From an uncultured Bacteroidia bacterium (GTDB lineage: Bacteria > Bacteroidota > Bacteroidia > NS11-12g > UBA955), in the NCBI GenBank assembly GCA_943788195.1, contig CALSPH010000001.1:557673-621672 (forward strand): a stretch of 64,000 bases of DNA. Direction: 5' to 3'. Made by a program: the position numbers and the translations under genes. The notes beneath the pieces were generated by a model. That model did not search any database. It was not told the DNA's origin and saw only the letters and a list, made by a program, of their open reading frames with translations. Below, in pieces: positions 20,891 through 30,230 of this stretch. Position 1 is the stretch's first letter. Every line of letters starts with the position of its first letter.

Positions 20891-21916
20891 AGAAACATCG
20901 GGATCGTCACCCATGCGAATCACCACCATATTTTGACTTGGTATTACACATACATATTGTCCGTTTTTTCCCATTCCGGCATACATGTCTGCTGGTGCTT
21001 CAGGAATGATTTGTCCATTGAACTGTAAGGTAGATCCCGGTAAACGGAAGCTCTCTTTGCCGTTTAGCCGCCATAAGTAGCCATATGCTTTATTTAAGCT
21101 TTGCGAAGTAGTTACACTCTCGCCCAAGAATTGGGTATCTCCCAATATTTTGGCTCCATCCCATTGGCCATTATTCAGCATTAGACTGCCAAACTTGGCC
21201 ATGTTTCGAGTGGTTGAAAAAAGCAAATTGTTGGGATTCACAAAAAACCATTGCCCCTTAATGCCTGTTTTTAAAGTCAATTCACTGAGCATGTATTGAT
21301 TGAAGTTTTTACCTGTTGCATTTTCGAGTACATCGCGCAAGAGGGTATAGGGTGGATTATGATAGTACCATCCTGTACCTGCATCTTTCCAATAGGTCAG
21401 GCAACTGGGGTTGGTGCAGTCCGGTTTGGTGAAATCCAACCCAGAAGTCATGGTTAATTGATGTTGCACGGTAATTTTACCTTCTTGTTCTGGAGTCAGA
21501 CTCGTCCAACCTTTTCCCAAATACTTGGAGCTGCTGTCTGATATGTTTAATAATCCTTGTTCTTGGGCTCGTCCGATTAAAAAACTTACCATCGTTTTGC
21601 CGGCACTGGCCCAATACCAAGTGCTATCCCGTCCGTGTCCATTGAAATATTGTTCCAAAACAATTTTGCCATCTTTAAGTACCATAAAGCCTTTGGTTTT
21701 GCCATCATCTAAAAATTGATAAAGCGAATTAATGCTGTCTTGACACCATCCCAATTCATTAGGACTCATCGTGTCCCAGATGTTTCCCGTTTTAGGTGGG
21801 AAGTAATATTGGGCATTTACTTGTGCCCCAATCAATACGAGCAAAATGGGTAGGATTAGTTTTTTCATAACTGCTTTAGTTAGACAGGCAAATTTAAAAA
21901 GGGTTGCATCTGCCAA
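20729..21916 (-). CDS. Serine hydrolase (beta-lactamase/class C family)
   Basis: 'WYWASAGKTMVSFLIG' (SxxK), 'WYYHNPPYTLLRDVLENATGKNF', 'GYLWRLNG'. Likely start ATG 21868 (MKKLILPILLVLIGAQ). C-terminal extent uncertain. Confidence 0.87.
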   Translation of the reverse strand: MADATLFKFACLTKAVMKKLILPILLVLIGAQVNAQYYFPPKTGNIWDTMSPNELGWCQDSINSLYQFLDDGKTKGFMVLKDGKIVLEQYFNGHGRDSTWYWASAGKTMVSFLIGRAQEQGLLNISDSSSKYLGKGWTSLTPEQEGKITVQHQLTMTSGLDFTKPDCTNPSCLTYWKDAGTGWYYHNPPYTLLRDVLENATGKNFNQYMLSELTLKTGIKGQWFFVNPNNLLFSTTRNMAKFGSLMLNNGQWDGAKILGDTQFLGESVTTSQSLNKAYGYLWRLNGKESFRLPGSTLQFNGQIIPEAPADMYAGMGKNGQYVCVIPSQNMVVIRMGDDPDVSLVPTVFINNMFKKISNLSCGSAVPMPAYYQRADLAFYTNPRHKHIFSFALLNH

Positions 21917-21937
21917 ATTACATAGAAAGAATTATTA

Positions 21938-22933
21938 TTGCGCTGGGCTTTGTACACAGCAATGCGACATATAAAAAACGGGGCACTTCTAAGTTGCTTA
22001 ATGCTAATGAGTCTGGCTGTTCAGGCACAGTTCCCAGGGGCTGCGGGCACCCAAAATTCTACCGCTATTCACAAAGATTCAACCCTTTTTATTGCATGGT
22101 CCAATCAATGTACCATAGAACGCGGATGGTTAAACGCTGCAAATCAGAGTTTAGGTAAAGCAAGTTTGGGCACTGCAATGAGTGCAACTGGGAAACCAGG
22201 AGAAAATGGGATCCTCAGTTTAGGGGATGGGGGAATAGCTATTGTGCAATTTGAGCAACCTATTAAAAACGGGCCAGGTGCGGACTTTGCCATTTTCGAG
22301 AATTCATTCAGTGACTTTTTTCTGGAATTGGCCTTTGTAGAAGTGAGCAGCGATAGTGTTTCTTGGGTTCGATTTCCTGCAACCTGCAACCTGTCTCAAG
22401 ATACACAGATTGGTCCTTTTGATGAAAAAAGTGATCCCACTAAATTGAATAATCTAGCTGGAAAATATCGCGCTCAATATGGGACTCCTTTTGATTTGGA
22501 AGAGTTGAAAGATTCGATGAGGCTAGACATGGACTCCATTGTGTATGTCCGAATCATTGATGCAGTGGGGAGTTTGAATCCAAGTGTTGGTACCAAAGAT
22601 AAAAATGGCAACTGGGTGAATGATCCATTTCCAACCCCTTTTCCTTCCAGTGGTTTTGACTTGGATGCGGTAGGAGTGATTCATCAGAATGTGGTGGGCA
22701 TCAAAAGGCCAAAGCGAGATTTGAGCTTCATAGTATACCCAAATCCAGCAAGGCAAAATACACCTATCAACTTTAAAGGGATTGATGAACAAACAGAAAT
22801 TTTAATCTATACAACTGATGGAAAATTAATAGCTCAAGGAGTGAAAGCTAAAGTTCAGAATCTGCACTTGGTTATAGGGCTTTATACTCTTTTAGCAAAT
22901 GGGAAGACTTGCAAATTGTCAGTGGTTGATTGA
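21938..22933 (+). CDS. Secreted protein with T9SS type A sorting domain
   Basis: 'GPGADFAIFENSFSDFFLELAFVEVSSDSVSWVRFP'; C-terminal 'SFIVYPNPARQNTPINFKG'. Confidence 0.8.
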   Translation: MRWALYTAMRHIKNGALLSCLMLMSLAVQAQFPGAAGTQNSTAIHKDSTLFIAWSNQCTIERGWLNAANQSLGKASLGTAMSATGKPGENGILSLGDGGIAIVQFEQPIKNGPGADFAIFENSFSDFFLELAFVEVSSDSVSWVRFPATCNLSQDTQIGPFDEKSDPTKLNNLAGKYRAQYGTPFDLEELKDSMRLDMDSIVYVRIIDAVGSLNPSVGTKDKNGNWVNDPFPTPFPSSGFDLDAVGVIHQNVVGIKRPKRDLSFIVYPNPARQNTPINFKGIDEQTEILIYTTDGKLIAQGVKAKVQNLHLVIGLYTLLANGKTCKLSVVD

Positions 22934-24055
22934 GTGAATTCTTGCTACTAGGTAAGCAGTAGGTTCTTTTCTAACTTTAACCCATATCCCCTTTTTTCTT
23001 TTATAAACTTGTATGTAGTAGATCCATTTACCATCCACTTTCTTTGACTTTTCTTTAAGCTTTTCTATTGGTTTGCCCTGTTTGAAATTAATTAGGCTGG
23101 TAATTTTATTTGAATCTATATCAGCTAATTTTTCTGGAAAGGCTGAATTGAAATACTTCTTAGATTTGAAATCTCCATACTTAACAATTTGCTTTTTTTG
23201 CTCAAGAGAATTGAGCTGCGTGAATGTGTAGTTAGAATACATAAAATTCTTTAACCCTTCCTTTTTTGAAAATAGCCTTTCTAGTCTAGAACTTATTAAC
23301 TCTCTTCTTGTATGTTGCTGCTGTAACTTTCCCGTTGCTGATTATGTTTTTTTGGAATGAGAAGTCTGAGAAGTCCATAAATTTCCTGAAGTATCATATT
23401 TTAATTCCTTTTTTGTAAAACCTTTTTTAGTCCATTTCTTTAAATAGGTTTGGGCACCAAAACTATTTCTTTTCTGAGTGATTCTTCGGAAAGTATTATA
23501 CTCCTTACGGAGTTTACCATTGGAATAGTAACTCTTATAAAAACTGTCTTTCTTTGACTTTTTTCTATGTTCTATTTTTATTCCCTCTCTGTTGAAATAG
23601 ATAAAATCTTTACTAACTACTCCATTTTTAAAAACGCCTTCTGCCCTAAGCTTTCCGGTGCGATAGTAGTCTTTTATATAACCGTCTGCAAGTTGATCAC
23701 AAGAGTAAAAGTGAGCTACACAAACGTGATGCTGAAAATTTAACTTATTGTTGTTATTGAATGTGTCAATAGAGTGATCACTTAAAATGTTTACTTTTAT
23801 GGGTTCATACATAAACCCTGGTCTATAAGTACTTCCAAAGTGTAGCAGGTAAATTCCGTAGTGAGGCACAATTATTTGATTCTTTCCATTGTTTTTCGTC
23901 TTAGTAAATACTTTGCCCTGATTATTATCTAACCAACAATTTATGAGTGTATCTACTTTTCCAGTACATGCATCAATAAATACAGGTTGAAACTTAATTT
24001 GCGCACTAAGTATTTGTATGATCAGAATCAAAATCAGCACTGAAAACCATTTCAT
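22919..24055 (-). pseudogene. YwqK/MORN-repeat-like secreted protein interrupted by one in-frame TAA
   Basis: ORFs 23342..24055 and 22919..23242 are in the same frame (total 1137 nt = 379 codons); the only stop between them is at 23342..23344. MORN-like 'DYYRTGKLRAEGVFKNG', 'SYYSNGKLRKEYN'. Confidence 0.6.
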
Positions 24056-24242
24056 TAGTACAAAATTATATTAAGAATATCAGTTTTTAAAATGGGAATT
24101 TACAAAAGGGTCGATTTATTTTTAGGAGATTAAAGCAATTGAAAACCTTGTTTTTTGCATACCATTTAAAATTCAAAATTAATCATTCAAAATTATAAAC
24201 CCCTACTTTTCCACAACGCTTTATCACTCTCTATAATTTATA

Positions 24243-24250
24243 TACTTTTG
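24243..24250 (+). promoter_or_regulatory. -7 box TACTTTTG upstream of carB
   Basis: TAnnTTTG match 21 nt before ATG 24272. Confidence 0.55.
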
Positions 24251-24271
24251 CCTAATTTTAGACAAAAGATA

Positions 24272-27091
24272 ATGCCAAAAGATAGTTCCATTAAATCAGT
24301 ATTAATTGTAGGTAGCGGTCCAATCATCATCGGACAAGCATGTGAGTTTGATTATTCAGGTACCCAAGCCTCTCGTTCTCTCATGGAAGAGGGTATAGAA
24401 GTAACCCTGATCAATAGCAATCCAGCGACTATTATGACGGATCCGATTAATGCGGATAACATTTATCTGTTACCTCTTACCACGGAAAGCATAGATAAAA
24501 TTTTAACTGAAAACCCTCAAATTGATACGGTTTTGCCAACCATGGGAGGACAAACTGCGTTGAATCTTTGTATCGAGGCCGATCAAGTTGGGATTTGGAA
24601 AAAACACAATGTTCAAATGATTGGTGTGGATGTGGGTGCTATTGAAACGACTGAAAATCGTGAAAAATTTAGGCAATTGATGATTGATATTGGGATGGGT
24701 GTGGCAGAATCTCAAGTGGCCAATTCTTATCTAGAAGGAAAGGAAATTGCCCAACGCATTGGTTTCCCATTGGTAATTCGACCATCCTATACCTTGGGAG
24801 GTTATGGGGGTGGATTTGTGCATACCAAAGAAGAATTTGACGAGTCGTTAAAAAGAGGTTTGGAAGCTTCCCCTACCCATGAAGTATTGGTTGAAAAAGC
24901 GGTGCTGGGTTGGAAAGAATTCGAGCTTGAAGTGCTGCGCGACAGCAAGGATAACATGACGGTGATCTGCACCATAGAGAATATTGACCCAATGGGAATT
25001 CATACGGGAGATTCCATTACCATCGCTCCTGCAATGACCTTGAGTGATACCACCTATCAGCGGATGCGGAACATGTCGTTTAAAATGTTGCGTTCCATAG
25101 GAAATTTTGCTGGAGGTTGTAATGTACAGTTCTCCGTAAATCCGGAAGATGAGGAGATCATTGCCATTGAGATTAACCCGAGGGTATCCAGATCATCCGC
25201 CTTAGCTTCTAAAGCAACCGGTTATCCGATTGCAAAAATTGCGACAAAATTAGCCATTGGCTATACCTTGGATGAGTTAAAGAATCCAGTAACCAAAACC
25301 ACTTCTGCTTTCCATGAGCCAACCATTGACTACGTAATTATTAAAATTCCACGATGGAACTTTGACAAATTCAGAGGGGCAGATTTACGTTTAGGCTTGC
25401 AAATGAAATCGGTGGGTGAAGTAATGGCGATTGGTAGAAGTTTTCAAGAAGCCTTGCAGAAAGCCTGTCAAAGTCTAGAAATAAACCGGCATGGTTTAAG
25501 TGCGGATGGACGCGAAGAGCGCGATTTAGACGTAATACTTGCGAAGTTAAAGGATCCGGGCGCAGATCGCATTTTTATGCTTAAAGATGCAATTGCCAAA
25601 GGCGTTCCAATGACATCCATTGAAAAAATCACCCACATCAACCGATGGTATTTGGAACAAATCTATGATTTGGTTAAAACCGAAAACGAAATCAAACGAT
25701 ATACCATTCAGAATTTACCTGCGACTCTATTGCGTCTGGCTAAGGAGAAAGGGTTTTCCGATTTCCAGATTTCCTATTTAATGGGCAATACCACAGCGGA
25801 TGAAGTATACGAGTATCGCAAGAAGTTCGACATAAAACGGATATTTAAAATGGTGGATACCTGTGCAGCAGAGTTTGAAAGCCATACCAATTATTTCTAC
25901 AGCACCTTTGATGGCGAGAATGAGAGTATTCCCACGGACAAGAAGAAGATTATTGTGTTGGGTTCAGGGCCAAATAGAATAGGACAAGGGATCGAGTTTG
26001 ATTACAGTTGTGTGCATGCCTTGTTGGCTGCCAAAGAATTGGGTTATGAGTCCATTATGATCAACTGCAATCCTGAAACGGTTTCAACGGATTTTGATAT
26101 GGCAGATAAACTCTATTTCGAGCCGATATATGAAGAAAATCTTTTGGAGATTATCGAGCATGAAAATCCAGTAGGTGTAATTGTTCAATTGGGTGGGCAA
26201 ACTGCGATTAAAATGGCTGAAATGCTCAAGAATAAGGGGATCAACATTATTGGTACCAGTTATGAAAGCATGGATTTGGCTGAAGATCGGGGTAGCTTCT
26301 CAGAGCTGCTCGCGTCACTCGACATTCCATACCCTAAATTTGGGGTTGCAACCCGAGCAGATGAAGCCATTAAAATTGCGAATGAAGTAGGTTATCCGGT
26401 TCTAGTTAGACCTTCCTATGTGTTAGGCGGTCAAGGAATGGAGATTGTAATCAACGATGAGGATTTAGAACGTGCAGTAATAAAACTCTTGGGCGATCTT
26501 CCTGGAAATAGGGTACTGATTGATCATTTCTTGGATCGCGCAGAAGAAACGGAAAGTGATAGTATCTGTGATGGTGATGAGTCCCATATTATTGGTCTCA
26601 TGGAGCATATTGAGCCTGCGGGTATTCACAGTGGAGATAGTTCTGCTGTATTGCCTCCTTTTAGTCTTTCAGCGCATGTGATTTCCAAAATGGAGGAGTA
26701 CACCCATAAATTGGCCAAGGCATTGGGTATTATTGGCCTCATGAATATTCAATTTGCCGTAAAAGATGATGTAGTATATGTGATTGAAGCCAATCCAAGA
26801 GCTTCGAGAACGGTTCCTTTTATCTGTAAAGCCTATGAAGTTCCATACGTTAACATTGCTACTAAAGTAATGCTGGGTGATATGAAATTGAAGGACTTTA
26901 AAATTGAGCCCAAATCGAATGGTTATGCCATTAAAGTGCCGGTGTTCTCATTCAATAAATTCCCGAATGTAGACAAGCAATTGGGGCCAGAGATGAAGTC
27001 TACCGGAGAATCCATATTATTTATCAAAGATTTGAACGATCCTTATTTTAGGGAATTATCTTCGAAGAAATCAATGTACTTAAGCAGATAA
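24272..27091 (+). CDS. carB: Carbamoyl-phosphate synthase large subunit
   Basis: 'VLIVGSGPIIIGQACEFDYSGTQA', 'RPSYTLGGYGGGF', 'VLGSGPNRIGQGIEFDYSCVHA', 'RPSYVLGGQGMEIV'. Start ATG 24272. Confidence 0.97.
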   Translation: MPKDSSIKSVLIVGSGPIIIGQACEFDYSGTQASRSLMEEGIEVTLINSNPATIMTDPINADNIYLLPLTTESIDKILTENPQIDTVLPTMGGQTALNLCIEADQVGIWKKHNVQMIGVDVGAIETTENREKFRQLMIDIGMGVAESQVANSYLEGKEIAQRIGFPLVIRPSYTLGGYGGGFVHTKEEFDESLKRGLEASPTHEVLVEKAVLGWKEFELEVLRDSKDNMTVICTIENIDPMGIHTGDSITIAPAMTLSDTTYQRMRNMSFKMLRSIGNFAGGCNVQFSVNPEDEEIIAIEINPRVSRSSALASKATGYPIAKIATKLAIGYTLDELKNPVTKTTSAFHEPTIDYVIIKIPRWNFDKFRGADLRLGLQMKSVGEVMAIGRSFQEALQKACQSLEINRHGLSADGREERDLDVILAKLKDPGADRIFMLKDAIAKGVPMTSIEKITHINRWYLEQIYDLVKTENEIKRYTIQNLPATLLRLAKEKGFSDFQISYLMGNTTADEVYEYRKKFDIKRIFKMVDTCAAEFESHTNYFYSTFDGENESIPTDKKKIIVLGSGPNRIGQGIEFDYSCVHALLAAKELGYESIMINCNPETVSTDFDMADKLYFEPIYEENLLEIIEHENPVGVIVQLGGQTAIKMAEMLKNKGINIIGTSYESMDLAEDRGSFSELLASLDIPYPKFGVATRADEAIKIANEVGYPVLVRPSYVLGGQGMEIVINDEDLERAVIKLLGDLPGNRVLIDHFLDRAEETESDSICDGDESHIIGLMEHIEPAGIHSGDSSAVLPPFSLSAHVISKMEEYTHKLAKALGIIGLMNIQFAVKDDVVYVIEANPRASRTVPFICKAYEVPYVNIATKVMLGDMKLKDFKIEPKSNGYAIKVPVFSFNKFPNVDKQLGPEMKSTGESILFIKDLNDPYFRELSSKKSMYLSR

Positions 27092-27255
27092 TGAATATGG
27101 TCAAAACACTGGCAATCGGATTGGTTATTTATTTTGTTTGGAAAGTGGCAGAAGGGTTTTTTAGTGGAACAAAAAAATCACCAAGAAATAGTGCGAAAGA
27201 ACGCCCAAAAAATCAAAATAGAGACGGGTTCACAGACTACGAAGAAGTAGACTGA
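27091..27255 (+). CDS. Small DUF4834-like membrane protein (54 aa)
   Basis: Not in the ORF track; ATG overlaps the last base of the carB stop. Translates MNMVKTLAIGLVIYFVWKVAEGFFSGTKKSPRNSAKERPKNQNRDGFTDYEEVD: one TM helix, basic linker, C-terminal 'DYEEVD'. Confidence 0.6.
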   Translation: MNMVKTLAIGLVIYFVWKVAEGFFSGTKKSPRNSAKERPKNQNRDGFTDYEEVD

Positions 27256-27326
27256 GTAAGCTAAATATTGTATTGAACCATGACAAAGGTTTTGCAGCAT
27301 TTGTCTAAATTTGCAAATCCTCAACT

Positions 27327-27893
27327 ATGACTACTAAATTAAAAAATACGCTACTAATCCTTTGTCTGGGAGTTACTCTATTTGGGTGCGAAAAGAAACC
27401 AGATGATCCTGTAATTCCGAATGAAGAGGAGGTAATCACCACCTTAATACTCACCCTAACGCTTTCAGGAGGAGGAGTAGAACGCGTTTTTAGTTTTACA
27501 GATTTGGATGGAGACGGGGGAAACAATCCTGTTATAACTATAGATACCTTGGCTGCAAATACCACCTACAGTGGCACCTTGGTTTTACTCAATCAACAAA
27601 AAAGTCCCGAAGAGGATATTACCGAGGAGGTAAAGGAAGAAAGTGCCGAGCATCAATTCTTTTATGAGGTTAATGCGTCAAACGTTACCGTAAGTTATCG
27701 AGATAAAGACACCAATGGCAGACCTTTGGGTGTTTCAACTGAATTCGTTACTGGTGCTTCAGAGTCGGGGTCTTTAAAAATCACCTTAAGACACGAGCCC
27801 AATAAAAGTGCCGCTGGAGTAGATGCTGGACAAATTCAGAATGCAGGCGGTGAAACGGATATTGAGGTAAGTTTTAATCTTGAGGTTAAATAA
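27327..27893 (+). CDS. Lipoprotein encoded next to a TonB-dependent receptor
   Basis: Lipobox 'GVTLFGC'; 188 aa; overlaps the start of the receptor ORF. Confidence 0.7.
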   Translation: MTTKLKNTLLILCLGVTLFGCEKKPDDPVIPNEEEVITTLILTLTLSGGGVERVFSFTDLDGDGGNNPVITIDTLAANTTYSGTLVLLNQQKSPEEDITEEVKEESAEHQFFYEVNASNVTVSYRDKDTNGRPLGVSTEFVTGASESGSLKITLRHEPNKSAAGVDAGQIQNAGGETDIEVSFNLEVK

Positions 27894-30207
27894 ACAAATA
27901 TTAATCCTCTTTTTTGGGCTCTATTATGGCTTGCTTTTTGGCCAAGAATGCATTATAAACATAACCGGTTCTGTAGTTGATTTAGGCACTGGAAAAGGAT
28001 TGGGCTTAGTTCATGTTCATGTGCAAGAACTCGAATTGGAGCAAATTTCTGATAGTACGGGTAAGTTTGTGTTCAGAGGGGTATGCCCCGGCAAGTACCA
28101 CTTTAGCTTTAGCCATATTGGGTGCGAGTCTTACGACCTTTTTCTTGTCATAGATCAAGATACCATGATAGAAGTCCAAATGGATCATTCTTTTCATGTT
28201 TCGAAGGGCGTTGCTGTAAAGGGAAAACATACGAATCATTCAATCCAGCGTGTTGAACTGATCGGTGAGAAAGCCATAGAAGAAAATCCAAATGCCAATT
28301 TAGGAAGTATGATTGAAGGGGTAACCGGAGTGAGTACCCTGAAAAATGGAAACGCAATTGCCAAACCCGTGGTGCATGGATTATATGGCAATCGAATAAC
28401 CATACTTAACCATGGCATTGCTCAGGCAGGTCAGCAATGGGGAAATGATCATAGCCCTGAAATAGATCCACAGTCTGCGAATCGCATCAGTGTGATAAAA
28501 GGGGTAAGTGCATTGCAGTATCCAGGGTCTAATTTGGGAAGTGTAATTCTCATCCAATCAAAGAAAATAGTACCCGAGCCCCACCTGCACGGAAAAGTGG
28601 GCTACTTTTTTGAATCGAATGGACTGAGTAATGGGACGCATTTGCAACTTCAAAAAGGAGCTCCGTTCCTTTCGTGGCGGCTGAATATAAGTGCCAAGCA
28701 AAGTGGTGACCGAAAGACACCTGATTATTTCTTAACCAATACAGGACAAAAAGAGTTAAACGCATCGTTACAATTGGAGAAAAGATGGTCTCAAAGGTCA
28801 TTTGGGGAATTTTACATCAGCAGCTATAATACAGAGCTGGGCGTGTTGCGTGGTTCACATATTGGAAACTTAACGGATCTGAATGAAGCCTTTGATCGGA
28901 CCATTCCTTTTTTCACTCAAAATGAATTTAGCTATACGATTGCTTCCCCAAAACAAGTGGTGCACCATCATTTGCTTAAAGTGCATCAAAAATTTTACAT
29001 CACCGATAGTTTAAGCTTAGACTTAACCTATGCCGCACAGCTCAATAACCGCAAGGAATTTGACGTTAGACGGGGAGGACGATCCGATCTGCCTGCCTTA
29101 AGTTTAAGGCAATTGAATCAATATGCAGCAGCGCAAATAGAAAAAGAGTTGAAGGCAGATTGGAAACTCATTGGAGGGATACAGTTCAACTATATTGATA
29201 ATACAAATAATGCAGAGACCGGTATTATTCCCCTAATACCCGATTATATTTCATTCAAGAATTCAGCTTATTTCTTAGTCAAGAAAAAAAGGAAACGAAG
29301 TCTGCTTGAGATGGGAGCGAGGTATGATCATGTCCAACAAAATGTTGCCACCATTTCGCAGACCTTGCCCAGAGAAATTCTTCGATATGCCAATCAATTT
29401 CACAACTGGAGTTCGTCTTTGGATTGGTCTCTTCCACTTGGCGCGCACAAGGAGTTGGTAAGTAATATCGGTCTTGCAATGCGCAATCCAGCGATCAATG
29501 AGCTATATTCAGGGGGTTTGCATCAAGGAGTAAGCGGCATTGAATTAGGAAATCCAGACTTAAAATCAGAACGTTCGGTGAAGGGAACAGTAGCATTGAA
29601 TGGAGATATTCGTGAAAAGTGGTTTTTTGAACTTTTGGGCTACTATCAGCAAATAGGAAATTATTTTTATTTGCAACCTCAGAATCAATTTCAACTGACC
29701 ATTCGAGGTGCTTTTCCAGTATTTAAATATGAGCAAACGGATGCGCAATTATATGGTGCAGATGGATCCATTCTTCGACAAATAAGTACATCTTGGTCAG
29801 CTAAATTTAAATACAGCTATTTAAGAGGAGATGATTTATCCAATAAGACACCCTTGATCTTTATGCCTTCAAATAATGCCGGTTTAGATTTGGTTTATGA
29901 ACTGCCCAAGCACATTGAAATAGGTAAAAGCGAATTAGAAAATACTGCCATCAGCGTAACCAATCGATATGTGTTTAAGCAGTCTCATTTAAATATAGAC
30001 CAGGATTTTATAGCTGCACCCGATGCTTATTTTCTATTGGGATTAAAAGCTTCTACAAATGCCCAGTGGAGCAAATCGCGTTTGCATTTTTTTGTAAAAG
30101 TGAGCAACGCATTAAATACCAATTATCGAGATTATCTAAATCGGTTGCGCTATTTTGCAGATGATCTAGGAATGAATATAACCATAGGTGGAAACTTAAA
30201 GTTTTAG
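27880..30207 (+). CDS. TonB-dependent receptor with carboxypeptidase-like N-terminal domain
   Basis: 'INITGSVVDLGTGKGLGLVHVHV', plug 'NPNANLGSMIEGVTGVSTLKNGNAIAKPVVHGLYGNRI', 'NPAINELYSGGLHQGVSGIELGNPDLKSE'. Confidence 0.9.
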   Translation: MRLNKQILILFFGLYYGLLFGQECIINITGSVVDLGTGKGLGLVHVHVQELELEQISDSTGKFVFRGVCPGKYHFSFSHIGCESYDLFLVIDQDTMIEVQMDHSFHVSKGVAVKGKHTNHSIQRVELIGEKAIEENPNANLGSMIEGVTGVSTLKNGNAIAKPVVHGLYGNRITILNHGIAQAGQQWGNDHSPEIDPQSANRISVIKGVSALQYPGSNLGSVILIQSKKIVPEPHLHGKVGYFFESNGLSNGTHLQLQKGAPFLSWRLNISAKQSGDRKTPDYFLTNTGQKELNASLQLEKRWSQRSFGEFYISSYNTELGVLRGSHIGNLTDLNEAFDRTIPFFTQNEFSYTIASPKQVVHHHLLKVHQKFYITDSLSLDLTYAAQLNNRKEFDVRRGGRSDLPALSLRQLNQYAAAQIEKELKADWKLIGGIQFNYIDNTNNAETGIIPLIPDYISFKNSAYFLVKKKRKRSLLEMGARYDHVQQNVATISQTLPREILRYANQFHNWSSSLDWSLPLGAHKELVSNIGLAMRNPAINELYSGGLHQGVSGIELGNPDLKSERSVKGTVALNGDIREKWFFELLGYYQQIGNYFYLQPQNQFQLTIRGAFPVFKYEQTDAQLYGADGSILRQISTSWSAKFKYSYLRGDDLSNKTPLIFMPSNNAGLDLVYELPKHIEIGKSELENTAISVTNRYVFKQSHLNIDQDFIAAPDAYFLLGLKASTNAQWSKSRLHFFVKVSNALNTNYRDYLNRLRYFADDLGMNITIGGNLKF

Positions 30208-30230
30208 GAATAGGGAAATGGGAATTAGAT

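Noticed and set aside
24160-24200. AT-rich 'ATTCAAAATTAATCATTCAAAATT' upstream of carB as a regulatory element
   Set aside because: Looks like common low-complexity intergenic sequence of AT-rich Bacteroidota (a similar run occurs near 972); no specific function supportable.
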